Part shown: piece after piece, positions 20,913-30,078 of the stretch
How positions within the stretch are numbered: position 1 is the stretch's first letter
Layout of the letters: the number at the start of each line of letters is the position of its first letter
Assembly (NCBI RefSeq): GCF_002561455.1
Contig: NZ_NTUP01000013.1
Span: 124,001-188,000 of the forward strand
Source: Bacillus sp. AFS015802
Lineage (GTDB): Bacteria > Bacillota > Bacilli > Bacillales > Bacillaceae_B
DNA length: 64,000 nucleotides
Direction: 5' to 3'
The notes under the pieces: generated by a model
Told to the model about the DNA's origin: nothing
Seen by the model: the letters and a program-made list of their open reading frames with translations, nothing else
Database searches by the model: none
Position numbers and translations under genes: made by a program

Positions 20913-21839
20913 ATGCTACTTGCTAAACTGGCTTCAATTGGTCTTCTGGCGTTACCGGCAATGGTAAGTCATGATGAATTACATATCAAAACCCCAAATC
21001 AGTCACCCATTTCGGTAGAACGACAATACTTGGATGTACAATTATTGGATGAACCATTAATAAACGAAAACCATTATGAGAATTTCCTGTCTCAAGTACA
21101 GAATTCGGTTTACACCCAACCTCTTAATGCCTATATAAACGAAAATGGCCGGATTGTCTCCGAGCAGGCCGGCTATAAGCTCAATGAGAGAAAATTTCGT
21201 GAGGCGGTCGAAAGATTCTTCTTCTCAAACGGATCCGTGAAATTCCAGCCTCCCCTGTTGACACTTTATCCCAAGGTGGATAGTGAGATACTTGCTCACA
21301 TAAGAACTCAAAAAATAGGACAATACGTCACATATTTCAATAAACAAAATGAGGAGCGAACACAAAATATAGCCCTGGCAACAGAAAAAATCAACAATAC
21401 GGTTGTGTTTCCCGGAGAAGTATTCTCCTTTAATGGAGTGGTGGGAAAAAGAACGAAAGAAAAGGGATATAAAAAAGCTCCCGTCATTGTAAAAGGGGAA
21501 CTATCAGAGGATATTGGGGGAGGTATCTGCCAGGTATCGTCCACCCTATATAATGCAGTGGATCAAGCAGGAGTTGCCATATTGGAACGATATCATCACT
21601 CGAAAAGAGTTCCATACGTCCCTGAGGGAAGGGATGCTACCGTAAGCTGGTACGGTCCTGATTTCACCTTTAAAAACGCATACAACCAACCGCTTCTCAT
21701 TCGGGCGAAAATTGCAGGAGGACAAGTAATCGTAACCATCTATTCATCAGATCTTGTCAATGTAAAAAGAAGAAAGGTTCCCAGTGCTTCCCAGGAATTA
21801 CCTCAGGAAAAACAAGTAGATCACTTTTTTCATAATTAA
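20913..21839 (+). CDS. VanW-domain exported protein (YoaR-like)
   Basis: The 308-residue protein has a hydrophobic N-terminus (residues 1-18) and a C-terminal VanW domain: TVVFPGEVFSFNGVVGKRT, GGGICQVSSTLYNA and RDATVSWYGPDF are all present. It lacks a recognisable G5 domain. VanW proteins are linked with cell-wall and sporulation or antibiotic-resistance loci, but their activity is not settled. Start codon ATG follows GGGAGGA by 7 bases. The gene is divergent from an exported Cys-His protein, so both may act at the cell surface. Confidence 0.88.
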   Translation: MLLAKLASIGLLALPAMVSHDELHIKTPNQSPISVERQYLDVQLLDEPLINENHYENFLSQVQNSVYTQPLNAYINENGRIVSEQAGYKLNERKFREAVERFFFSNGSVKFQPPLLTLYPKVDSEILAHIRTQKIGQYVTYFNKQNEERTQNIALATEKINNTVVFPGEVFSFNGVVGKRTKEKGYKKAPVIVKGELSEDIGGGICQVSSTLYNAVDQAGVAILERYHHSKRVPYVPEGRDATVSWYGPDFTFKNAYNQPLLIRAKIAGGQVIVTIYSSDLVNVKRRKVPSASQELPQEKQVDHFFHN

Positions 21840-21840
21840 A

Positions 21841-21870
21841 ACGGCACCCCCGCTTTCTGAGGGGTGCCTT
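21841..21870 (+). terminator. Terminator of the VanW-domain gene
   Basis: The stem GGCACCCC/GGGGTGCC with a 10-base loop starts 4 bases after the stop codon. Only a short T tract follows. Confidence 0.6.
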
Positions 21871-21929
21871 CAATACTAAAGATTGCGATCGGATAAACCC
21901 ATTTGTACGCTGGGAGGCATTTATCCTGA

Positions 21930-23285
21930 TTATGTCAGTTGTTGAATTCCGTCAATGACCGTTGATAATAATCGATCCAAGTCTTCTTCTTCTATATTTA
22001 ACGGTGGTGATATCGTCAGGACATTATTGTATCCGGCAACGGTAGCCCCATTCTTTCCGATAATCACTCCATGCTTCTTGCAATAAGCTATGACCGAATT
22101 TACTTTATCCAGCTCTAATGGTTCTTTGGTTTCTTTATGAGCCACCATTTCAATTCCGATCAAGAGGCCCTTTCCTCTGACATTTCCCACTTTCAGGTGA
22201 TCTTGCAGGTGATTCTTCAATGTGTTCAATGCTTTTTCCCCAAGATAAGCCGACCGTTCAAAGAGCTTTTCATTTTCCATGATTTCAATGTTTTTCAATG
22301 CCAGGGCACAGGCTGCAGGATTTCCTCCGAACGTGTTGATATGACGGAAATAATCATATTCTTCAGAGCCATTGAACGCTTCATAGATCTCACGCTTCAC
22401 AGCAGTGGCGGATAAAGGGAGGTATGCACTGGTGATTCCTTTCGCCATTGTGATGATATCCGGCTTTACATCATAGTTCATAAAGCCGAATGCCTTTCCG
22501 GTCCGTCCAAAACCACAAATGACTTCATCTACTATCAAAAGGGCACCGTGCTTCTCACACACTTCCTTGGCTGCCTTCATATAGCCATCCTGTGGCATGA
22601 GGATCCCCCCGCCCGTGATGATGGGTTCCATGATCAGGGCGGCCACTGTTTCACTTAGTTCCCATGTCATGGCCTGATCAATGGCCTTTATTCCTGGAAG
22701 GTCATGGGGATCTCCCACTGTCACTTCATCTCGATACGCGTCGGGAGGTGCAATATGGTGGAAGCCCGGAGCCAATGGTTCATACTTATATTTACGCTGA
22801 GCCTGACCGGTGGCAGCTAACGCCCCCATGGAATTACCGTGATACCCCCTGTATCTGGAAAAAATCTTATATCTTCCATGACCGCCCTTTTGCTGGTGAT
22901 ATTGGCGGGCGATCTTAAAGGCTGTCTCATTGGCTTCAGATCCACTGTTGGAGAAGAAGAAGACATAGTCCTCTCCAAGTAGCTGATTCAGCTTCTCTGC
23001 CAGTGCAATGGCAGGCTGATGACTTTGGGTAAGGGGAAAATAAGCCATTTTTTTGAGCTGCTCGTATGCAGCTTCAGCTAATTCCTGTCGCCCATATCCA
23101 ACGTTTACACACCATAATCCCGCCATTCCATCAAGATACCTCTGTCCATCCTGATCTATAATCCACGATCCGTGTGATTCTGTCACAACCATTGTTCCCT
23201 CTGGATTATACGGTTTCATTGAGTGCCAGATGAGTTTCTCATCCCGCTTCGACCATACATTCTGAGATTGACCTGCTTTTACCAT
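21930..23285 (-). CDS. Class III omega-aminotransferase (beta-alanine/3-aminoisobutyrate type)
   Basis: The 451-residue PLP enzyme has the class III marks FFSNSGSEANETAFK (PLP-phosphate site), the YRGYHGNSMGALAATG region, LIVDEVICGFGRTG (cofactor aspartate) and the catalytic lysine in TMAKGITSAYLPL. It lies 21 bases after a methylmalonate-semialdehyde-type dehydrogenase and inside the pyrimidine-degradation cluster. The likely role is therefore to turn beta-alanine or 3-aminoisobutyrate, the end products of uracil and thymine breakdown, into the matching semialdehyde, with pyruvate or 2-oxoglutarate as acceptor. The substrate is inferred from context. Confidence 0.88.
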   Translation of the reverse strand: MVKAGQSQNVWSKRDEKLIWHSMKPYNPEGTMVVTESHGSWIIDQDGQRYLDGMAGLWCVNVGYGRQELAEAAYEQLKKMAYFPLTQSHQPAIALAEKLNQLLGEDYVFFFSNSGSEANETAFKIARQYHQQKGGHGRYKIFSRYRGYHGNSMGALAATGQAQRKYKYEPLAPGFHHIAPPDAYRDEVTVGDPHDLPGIKAIDQAMTWELSETVAALIMEPIITGGGILMPQDGYMKAAKEVCEKHGALLIVDEVICGFGRTGKAFGFMNYDVKPDIITMAKGITSAYLPLSATAVKREIYEAFNGSEEYDYFRHINTFGGNPAACALALKNIEIMENEKLFERSAYLGEKALNTLKNHLQDHLKVGNVRGKGLLIGIEMVAHKETKEPLELDKVNSVIAYCKKHGVIIGKNGATVAGYNNVLTISPPLNIEEEDLDRLLSTVIDGIQQLT

Positions 23286-23306
23286 GAAGGTTCCCCCTAA
23301 CCCCGA

Positions 23307-24773
23307 TTAAAAATCAAATCGGGAAGTGATCATTTTCTTCCTAGTATAGAAATTTACTCCGTCTTTCCCGTTTACATGCATATCTCCATAGAAAGAATCC
23401 TTCCATCCCGAAAATGGGAAGAATGCCATTGTTGCAGGTACCCCAACATTGATACCAAGCATCCCGGCATCTGCTTCCTCCCTGAACTGCCTGACGGCCC
23501 CTGCGTCTTTTGTATAAATCGTGGCACCATTCCCATATCTGGACTGACGGATGTATTCGAGTCCCTGGTCCAAATCATCCGCTCTTAGAAGGCTGAGGAT
23601 AGGGGCGAACATTTCTTCTTTAGCAATCGTCATTTCAGGTGTGACATGGTCGAAGATGGTTGCACCCAAGAAGTTTCCTTCCTTGAAATTTTCCATCTCT
23701 TTGCGGCCGTCCCTGATGAGGGAGGCCCCTTCTTTTATGCCTTTATCGATATAGCCGAGGGTTTTTTCCCGATTTTCCTTCCGGATGACCGGAGTAAGCA
23801 GTACTTCCTCATCCATTCCATTCCCGATACATAATTCATCTGCTTTTTTACTTAAAGCCTTGACGAACTCTTCATTGTCCCCGACCACCACTACTGCACT
23901 ACATGCCATGCATCTCTGCCCTGCACTGCCGAATGCTGAACTGATGATATGCTCCGCTGCTTTCGTCAAATCCGCATCAGGCATGACGACATGATGATTT
24001 TTGGCTCCGGATAATGCCTGCACCCTTTTCCCTTGGGAAGCAGCTTCTTGATAAACGTATTTCGCCACCGGCTGTGATCCGACAAACGATATGGCAGAGA
24101 CATCCTTATTCTCCAGTAAGCCATTCACTACATCATGGGCGCCGTGCACTACGTTTAAGACGCCATCCGGCATTCCGGCCTCGGTCAACAGTTCCGCTAG
24201 TCTGTTGGCTAAAATCGGGGTTCTTTCAGAGGGCTTCAATACGAAAGTATTTCCGCATGCGATGGCAAGCGGAAACATCCATAAAGGGACCATCATAGGG
24301 AAGTTGAACGGGGTGATCCCCCCTACGACCCCGAGTGGATACCGGAACATCTCAGAATCGATATCCTCGGCGATGCCGCTTAATGTTTCTCCCATCATTA
24401 ACGTAGGTGCTCCGCAAGCGAATTCTACACATTCCAATCCACGCTGCACCTCGCCGTACGCTTCTTTGTATGCTTTTCCATTTTCCTGCACAACTAGTTT
24501 CGCAAGCTCATCGTGATTGTCTGAAAGCAGGGAATGGTATCTATAGAGAATACGAGCCCGTTTTGGCACAGGGGTTTTCTTCCAGATTTGGGACGCAAGC
24601 TTTGCTGCTTTCACAGCCAATGCAACATCTTCTTTAGTCGAGATGGGAACCCTTGCAATCTCTTCATTTGTGGCTGGATTCAATACCTCCAAGGTCTGGG
24701 AGCTGAGAGAGTCCACCCACTTGCCGCCAATGTAATTCTTTAATACCGCTACATCCTTTTTTATGACCGTCAT
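23307..24773 (-). CDS. mmsA: Methylmalonate/malonate-semialdehyde dehydrogenase (CoA-acylating)
   Basis: The 488-residue aldehyde dehydrogenase matches the MmsA/IolA group. The cofactor region is TPFNFPMMVPLWM and the KPSERTP loop, and the catalytic cysteine lies in GSAGQRCMACS. This group makes acetyl-CoA or propionyl-CoA from malonate or methylmalonate semialdehyde and lacks the usual general-base glutamate, with which LSGAKNHHVV (asparagine in place of glutamate) agrees. Next to the omega-aminotransferase it completes the path from uracil and thymine to CoA thioesters. A ribosome site AGGAGGA precedes the ATG. Confidence 0.9.
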   Translation of the reverse strand: MTVIKKDVAVLKNYIGGKWVDSLSSQTLEVLNPATNEEIARVPISTKEDVALAVKAAKLASQIWKKTPVPKRARILYRYHSLLSDNHDELAKLVVQENGKAYKEAYGEVQRGLECVEFACGAPTLMMGETLSGIAEDIDSEMFRYPLGVVGGITPFNFPMMVPLWMFPLAIACGNTFVLKPSERTPILANRLAELLTEAGMPDGVLNVVHGAHDVVNGLLENKDVSAISFVGSQPVAKYVYQEAASQGKRVQALSGAKNHHVVMPDADLTKAAEHIISSAFGSAGQRCMACSAVVVVGDNEEFVKALSKKADELCIGNGMDEEVLLTPVIRKENREKTLGYIDKGIKEGASLIRDGRKEMENFKEGNFLGATIFDHVTPEMTIAKEEMFAPILSLLRADDLDQGLEYIRQSRYGNGATIYTKDAGAVRQFREEADAGMLGINVGVPATMAFFPFSGWKDSFYGDMHVNGKDGVNFYTRKKMITSRFDF

Positions 24774-24935
24774 ATTTAGTTCCTCCTTATTTTCCTTTGT
24801 ATGAATGCAGAATTTTCTGTATGCTGGATACTTCCATTATGAAAGAAGTTGACAGGGCTTTCATTAGACAATGTGTAAAATAACGATGCTCTTTCACTGG
24901 ACACTTAGAAGATTCGGGACTTGAATCAACGTTCC

Positions 24936-26528
24936 CTAATGTATCTTCGTCCTTTGCATAAAACTAAGGGGCTGCAAATACTCATCTGCCGCGAGGAGAA
25001 ATTCGATTGCTACACGTTTATCAGGAGTCATGAAGTCCTCACCTAATAGATCTTCTATTTTCTTAAGACGATGATACAGTGTCTGTCTGACAATAAATAA
25101 CCTTTTGGAGGTTTCTTGCTTGGAGCCATGACATGACAGAAAGACTTTAAGTGTCTTCATGAGGTCACCGTCATGCTCCCGGTCATAATGTAGTAAGGGG
25201 GAAAGATACTCTTCTATCATTTCCCACAGATTTACGTTCTCATTAACAATGGATATCAACCTGATTAAATGAAGGTCATCAAAGAAATAATACCTTCCCC
25301 TATCATCGTTTTTAGATCTGAACTTAAGGGTTTCTCTCGCGGTTTCGTAGCTCTTATGAATAGCCATCATCTCCAGTTGATATTTACCAGTAGCAAATAG
25401 TGTTTGAGATGAATCCTTAAAGAATACTGATTTAAGGATCCTTTCATAGGCATCCGTCAACCGGGACTTCCAATCAGCAGCTTTCCGTGTATCAAGCAGG
25501 ATAAAGATTACATCTTCCCCCATCTTTTCAGGTACCACCTGGAAGCCGCATTGCTCAAAAATACTTCTTGCCACCAGGTTAAAGAAGGGGAAGTCAAGTT
25601 TCTCCTTCTCTTCCGTCCTGCAAATACATACCACACCACCATGGATCGATATTTTCTGTTCAGCCATAAAAGCGGCAAGTCTCTCGCAAGATTGCTCTCC
25701 TTTTAACCATGACATGATCCATTTTGATTCTTCCAAGCGTTTTTGTTCATTGAAGTACAGCTCTCTCATCAGATATTGAGCAAGTGCCGTTGACGTGCGG
25801 TCGAGGATCAGCAGCTCATATTCACTGAAAGGGTGATCAAACCGGTAAATGCACAACTCGGCATATTCCTGATCAAACAGGATCACCTTTGCCGAAGCAA
25901 AATGATGATCGTGAGCCTCTTTGTGCTTATAGTATTTGTTCAGGAGAATCTCTTCTTCAGGAGAACACAAATGGGGATGAATTTCTACACCCTGTTCTTT
26001 TAACTGAAAAAGCACCTGCACATCCAATTCTTTATGTAGAACTTGAAGAATATCCCTGCAGTGATTGAAGGAAAGCAGCAGTTTGTTCAAGTTCTGCCCA
26101 TAGGAATCGAGTTTCTTGATTCTCTCATACTGCTGATTGATGATGCTAGTGTGGATATCCTGCGTGATACTCACAAAAGGGACTTCTCTTTCAAACACAA
26201 TGATCGGGAAATCATACGTATCGGCCCATTTCAGCACAGTTTGGGGTATGGTTGAGATATTCGTATCAAGCTCAATGCAGATAGCAGCTGCATCACAATC
26301 CACCAACTGTTGAATAAGGGATAGGAAGCAGCCTTCTTCCTGCAGGGCAATGCCGGTCGAAAGGATCAATTCATTACCGTTAAGAAGGTTCTTGATCGAC
26401 GTCACTTCAACTACGTGGACCCATTTGACTTGCCTTGCGAGCCCGTTGTGTCCAGCAATCACTTTGGCATGTTCAAAATATTTTCTTTCCAGAATATCTT
26501 TCACCGAAAAATAGTAATGACTCTTCAT
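24936..26528 (-). CDS. pucR: PucR-family transcriptional regulator
   Basis: The 530-residue protein has an N-terminal PucR domain (FSVKDILERKYFEHAKVIAGHNGLARQVKWVHVVEV), a middle GGDEF-like region, and a C-terminal helix-turn-helix of the PucR type (LKVFLSCHGSKQETSKRLFIVRQTLYHRLKKIEDLLG). PucR regulators control purine or pyrimidine catabolism by sensing a pathway metabolite. The ATG is preceded by GGAAGGAGAG; an in-frame upstream extension to 26624 runs through a terminator hairpin and is not used. It is embedded in the pyrimidine cluster it most likely controls; the exact effector is not known. Confidence 0.88.
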   Translation of the reverse strand: MKSHYYFSVKDILERKYFEHAKVIAGHNGLARQVKWVHVVEVTSIKNLLNGNELILSTGIALQEEGCFLSLIQQLVDCDAAAICIELDTNISTIPQTVLKWADTYDFPIIVFEREVPFVSITQDIHTSIINQQYERIKKLDSYGQNLNKLLLSFNHCRDILQVLHKELDVQVLFQLKEQGVEIHPHLCSPEEEILLNKYYKHKEAHDHHFASAKVILFDQEYAELCIYRFDHPFSEYELLILDRTSTALAQYLMRELYFNEQKRLEESKWIMSWLKGEQSCERLAAFMAEQKISIHGGVVCICRTEEKEKLDFPFFNLVARSIFEQCGFQVVPEKMGEDVIFILLDTRKAADWKSRLTDAYERILKSVFFKDSSQTLFATGKYQLEMMAIHKSYETARETLKFRSKNDDRGRYYFFDDLHLIRLISIVNENVNLWEMIEEYLSPLLHYDREHDGDLMKTLKVFLSCHGSKQETSKRLFIVRQTLYHRLKKIEDLLGEDFMTPDKRVAIEFLLAADEYLQPLSFMQRTKIH

Positions 26529-26553
26529 GCTTCTCTCCTTCCGTGATAAATGG

Positions 26554-26581
26554 AGAAAAAGGATTGGCAGAACCAATCCTT
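26554..26581 (-). terminator. Terminator after the two small genes
   Basis: The stem AAGGATTGG/CCAATCCTT with a 5-base loop is followed on the minus strand by TTTTCTCC. It overlaps the stop codon of the small gene upstream and separates the catabolic genes from pucR. Confidence 0.75.
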
Positions 26582-26769
26582 CATTTTTCTTCAATATGGG
26601 GGATCGCAAACTGTATCTCCTCACTCCACCACTTCAACAGTTCTTCCTCACTCAGGTGTTTAGAAGACAGCACGGTTAACACCCAATCGATCAAGTCATC
26701 CGTCGTTTCCATTTTAAGTGGATGGAGCGACCATTCTTTACCTGTATGCAAGTCCTTCATGCTACTCAT
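26581..26769 (-). CDS. Small conserved-context protein, unknown (62 aa)
   Basis: The 62-residue protein is acidic and rich in tryptophan for its size (W at about 13, 29, 47 and 48), with a helical stretch TTDDLIDWVLTVLSSKHLSEEELLKWWSEE. It has a good ribosome site (GGGGGG 7 bases before the ATG) and ends exactly at a terminator, so it looks like a real gene. I do not recognise a family. Position between the transporter gene and pucR suggests a role linked to pyrimidine use, but this is only context. Confidence 0.6.
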   Translation of the reverse strand: MSSMKDLHTGKEWSLHPLKMETTDDLIDWVLTVLSSKHLSEEELLKWWSEEIQFAIPHIEEK

Positions 26770-26789
26770 CCAGGTGCCCCCCTTAATAG

Positions 26790-26996
26790 TTATTGCGCAT
26801 GAAATATAAGATTTGAAAAATACTTTCGTGCATTGGCCGTTTTTACATGCAAAGTGGCACTTCTTTTGTTTTCGGGATGCTTAAATACAACAAAGGCACC
26901 ACTGAGATTTTCGGTTACCTTCTCCATTTTGAATCCTTTTTGCAGGAGAAAGTCAATCTTATCCCTTTCACTTAAAAACTCTTGATAATCTGACAT
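26790..26996 (-). CDS. Small protein, unknown (68 aa)
   Basis: The 68-residue protein begins with a charged amphipathic helix (SDYQEFLSERDKIDFLLQKG) and continues as a likely beta-rich domain (GAFVVFKHP, SATLHVKTANARKYFSNLIF). It has no signal peptide or cysteine. AAAGGGTG lies before the ATG. It lies 36 bases after the NCS1 transporter gene and 20 bases before the next small gene, all on the same strand, which suggests co-transcription. I do not recognise the family. Confidence 0.6.
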   Translation of the reverse strand: MSDYQEFLSERDKIDFLLQKGFKMEKVTENLSGAFVVFKHPENKRSATLHVKTANARKYFSNLIFHAQ

Positions 26997-27032
26997 CTCG
27001 ACACCCTTTCATTCCCTCAAGTGATGTATGAT

Positions 27033-28502
27033 TCAAGAAAAACTTGTACCCGTCGGGGATTCCACGGGGACGGTTTCTTCTTCCTCAATGATCCAATCAC
27101 GTCCTACTGACATTCCAAGATATTTCTCGTCACTCGGATCAGAGATTTCAGCCTGCTCATACTTTTTGAACCACCAGTATTTTGCTAATACATAATAGCA
27201 AAGGGCGCCTATTCCGAATCCAACCAAAAATGAAAAGTTGGGAACGAAATATGAAGCGACAGCCCCGAGGATCCATGAGATGAAGCCTGCCAGATTGATT
27301 CCATTCATATAACTGAATTGTCCCCTGTCTTCATATAAAGCGGGCACATTAACGCGTCGCTTTCTAATAAAATAGTAATCTGAAATCAATATACCGACGA
27401 TGGCAGATAGAATTCCACCTACAAATAGAAGGACCGGGATGATGACTCCGAAAAGATTCCAGGGCTGAACGATCGTACCAACGATCCCTGCAGTCAATAC
27501 CCCTGCCCAGAAAGGGAATTTTGGTCCTCCCACATTTGAGAAGATGGTAGCTGCCGGGACGATATTCGCTGCAATATTGGTCGACCATTGTGCAAGGACG
27601 ATCATCAGGAGTAGGATTCCTAAAATAAATCCGCTTGCAGCTTCCTGCAGGGCTACTACAGGATCATAGTTCAGGACGGCAATATAGGAGATTCCCCCTA
27701 TCAAGACCATAAAGGCCTGAGTGATCGGTAACGCTACAAGGTTCCCGATGAGAGAGCTCCGATTTCTCTTGAACCAATTCCGTTCATTGCTTGGAGCTTT
27801 CATGAAGCGTGAAATGGACGGGATATCCGCTGAAAGCGTGGCCCAAAATCCCATGTTACTAAAAACCACAACCAGGAAAGCGGTAAAGGTCGCCACCCCT
27901 GTCACAGGGCTTTCCACCCAGTTCCAGATATCTCTCCCTTGTGCTGCGGCAGAATCTGATAGAGATGAATACATCCAGACGGAAATAAGAATGATGACCG
28001 GGGCAGCAAGGTCTGCAAAGCGTTCTACGGCTTTAATTCCAAGAGCCGTATTCACCAGCTGGAGAACCGCAAAAATCAGGAAACATACAAACCAATTATC
28101 AAAGCCAAATAATATATTTAGAATTCCATTCATGGCCGTGGCGCCGAAATAAGTGTTAATCCCAAACCACATGGAAGCTGCCAGCCCCCGGACAACGGAT
28201 GGGATATGCGTCCCGATGGTCCCGAATGGTGCCCTCATGTAGACGGGGAATGATACTCCATGCTCGATCCCTATATCACCTGTTAAGGTAATAAAAAGAC
28301 CTATTGCCAGAGAGCCGATGATCGTGGCTAAAACGACGAGGGGTAATGGCAAAGACACGACCCCGGCCCCGCCGATTGCAAAGGTTGCCAGAACGACAAC
28401 CATCCCTACCCACATAAATGAATAACCAAGCTTTGTGATTTTTCTTTCGCTTGCTTTAATCGGAAGTAAATCAGGAGACTTTAAGTAACTTCTTTTCAAC
28501 AT
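27033..28502 (-). CDS. NCS1-family pyrimidine/hydantoin transporter
   Basis: The 489-residue protein has 12 predicted membrane segments and resembles Mhp1/PucI-type NCS1 carriers, with the typical N-terminal SPDLLPIKASERKITKLGYSFMWVGM and the helix-1/helix-3 regions GIEHGVSFPVYMRAPFGTIG and WFGINTYFGATAMN. NCS1 carriers bring in uracil, allantoin or hydantoins with sodium or protons. In this cluster uracil, thymine or a dihydropyrimidine is the likely substrate. ATG at 28502 lies 5 bases after AAGGGG; a GTG just upstream is too close. Confidence 0.9.
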   Translation of the reverse strand: MLKRSYLKSPDLLPIKASERKITKLGYSFMWVGMVVVLATFAIGGAGVVSLPLPLVVLATIIGSLAIGLFITLTGDIGIEHGVSFPVYMRAPFGTIGTHIPSVVRGLAASMWFGINTYFGATAMNGILNILFGFDNWFVCFLIFAVLQLVNTALGIKAVERFADLAAPVIILISVWMYSSLSDSAAAQGRDIWNWVESPVTGVATFTAFLVVVFSNMGFWATLSADIPSISRFMKAPSNERNWFKRNRSSLIGNLVALPITQAFMVLIGGISYIAVLNYDPVVALQEAASGFILGILLLMIVLAQWSTNIAANIVPAATIFSNVGGPKFPFWAGVLTAGIVGTIVQPWNLFGVIIPVLLFVGGILSAIVGILISDYYFIRKRRVNVPALYEDRGQFSYMNGINLAGFISWILGAVASYFVPNFSFLVGFGIGALCYYVLAKYWWFKKYEQAEISDPSDEKYLGMSVGRDWIIEEEETVPVESPTGTSFS

Positions 28503-28634
28503 GAACACCCCTTAGCGTTTGCTTCGAATGGCAAAACCAATCTTCATACGAGAGAGGAAAGCGGGTGCAGAAATGGAAGACTCCACACCTCGTTTTCATA
28601 GGAGTAGTTCTACAGATAGGATGGATGACGGTGA

Positions 28635-30062
28635 TCAGGACTTGGATGATTGAAGTGATTCACTCTCTTCATTTAAAAGGAGCTTACCGTATTTTGCTCT
28701 CTTAATATACTGACCTGAGCCCTGTTTCCCTGCAAACTGTTTATCTTTAATGACATATTCACCTCTTGATAATACAGAAACAGGCTCACCTTTCACTTTC
28801 ATGCCTTCAAATGGATTATAATCAGCTGCCATATGATGGGTCTCAGCAGAAATGACCCTCTCTGCATCGGGATCAAAGATGACGATATCCGCATCCGATC
28901 CTACTGCAATCGTTCCTTTCTGAGGATACAATCCAAACAACTTGGCGCTTCTTGTAGACATGATATCCACAAACTGGTTCAAGCTGATCCGGCCTTTTTC
29001 AACTCCTTCTGAGAATAATATGGATACACGGTCCTCTATGATCGGCCCGCCATTCGGAATTTTAGTGAAATCATCTTTCCCAAGATCCTTCTGCCCCTGG
29101 AAATCAAATGAACATTGATCAGAACCCAGGGTTTGAAGTTGACCGCTCTTCAGGGCATTCCATAAAACCTCCTGATGCCACTTCTCTCTGAGGGGGGGCG
29201 ACCAGACATATTTGGCCCCTTCAAAATGAGGACGCTCCAAATAGGACTGATCGAGCACAAGATATTGAGGACAGGTTTCTCCCCATACATTCAAACCTTT
29301 GCTTCTTGCCGTTGTAATCTGTTCCACCGCTTCAGAACATGAGACATGCACGACGTATAACTGGGAATCCGCCAGTCCTGTTAGCTTCGCTGCACGGCCG
29401 GTGGCTTCCCCTTCGAGTTCAGGAGGTCTCGTCAAGGCATGATAAATCGGTTCCGTTTTTCCTTCTTCTAATGCCTTTTCGGTTAAGTATTCAATGACAT
29501 CGCCATTCTCTGCATGAACCATGACGAGTGCCCCCAGCTCCCTTGCAGCAACAAGGGTCCTGAATAGTGTTTCATCGTCTGCCTGGAATACATTTTTATA
29601 AGCCATGAATACTTTGAAAGACGTGATCCCTTCCTGATCCATGACTTCAGGGAGTTGAGTGAGGACGTCTTCATTGATTTCACCGATCATCAGATGAAAG
29701 CTATAGTCGATGACAGCTTTATCCCTGGACTTCTGATGCCATGTATCGATGGCATTTTGAAGAGGTTCTCCCTTATTTGTCAAACAGAAATCTATTAGGG
29801 TCGTCGTCCCTCCGAATGCAGCGGCAATCGTGCCGCTCTCAAAGTCATCTTTTGAAACCGTCCCTCCAAAGGGCATCTCAAGGTGGGTATGCGGATCGAT
29901 TCCTCCGGGGAAAATATATCTGCCACTGGCATCGATCACTTCTCTGTTTCCTGTATCAAATCCTCTTCCGATGGCTGCTATCTTCCCGTCTTGAATAAGA
30001 ATATCGGCTTTATACGTGTCTGTTGCTGTTACAATAATTCCATTTTGAATGATTTTGTCCAT
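28635..30062 (-). CDS. hydA: Dihydropyrimidinase (hydantoinase)
   Basis: The 475-residue amidohydrolase opens 5,6-dihydrouracil or dihydrothymine to the N-carbamoyl beta-amino acid. The binuclear metal ligands are in DPHTH (His58 and His60), the carbamylated lysine is Lys150 in SFKVFMAYKN, and VMVHAEN, VHVSCSE and GSDQCSFD supply further histidines and the catalytic aspartate. It follows preA by 16 bases. The gene acts at the second step of the reductive pathway encoded around it. Confidence 0.94.
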   Translation of the reverse strand: MDKIIQNGIIVTATDTYKADILIQDGKIAAIGRGFDTGNREVIDASGRYIFPGGIDPHTHLEMPFGGTVSKDDFESGTIAAAFGGTTTLIDFCLTNKGEPLQNAIDTWHQKSRDKAVIDYSFHLMIGEINEDVLTQLPEVMDQEGITSFKVFMAYKNVFQADDETLFRTLVAARELGALVMVHAENGDVIEYLTEKALEEGKTEPIYHALTRPPELEGEATGRAAKLTGLADSQLYVVHVSCSEAVEQITTARSKGLNVWGETCPQYLVLDQSYLERPHFEGAKYVWSPPLREKWHQEVLWNALKSGQLQTLGSDQCSFDFQGQKDLGKDDFTKIPNGGPIIEDRVSILFSEGVEKGRISLNQFVDIMSTRSAKLFGLYPQKGTIAVGSDADIVIFDPDAERVISAETHHMAADYNPFEGMKVKGEPVSVLSRGEYVIKDKQFAGKQGSGQYIKRAKYGKLLLNEESESLQSSKS

Positions 30063-30078
30063 TACCCTACCTCCTGAA

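Noticed and set aside
26529-26624. Extension of pucR through the hairpin at 26554-26581
   Set aside because: It would be read through a terminator and overlap a small gene; the MKSHYYFSVKDIL start fits the PucR domain and has GGAAGGAGAG.
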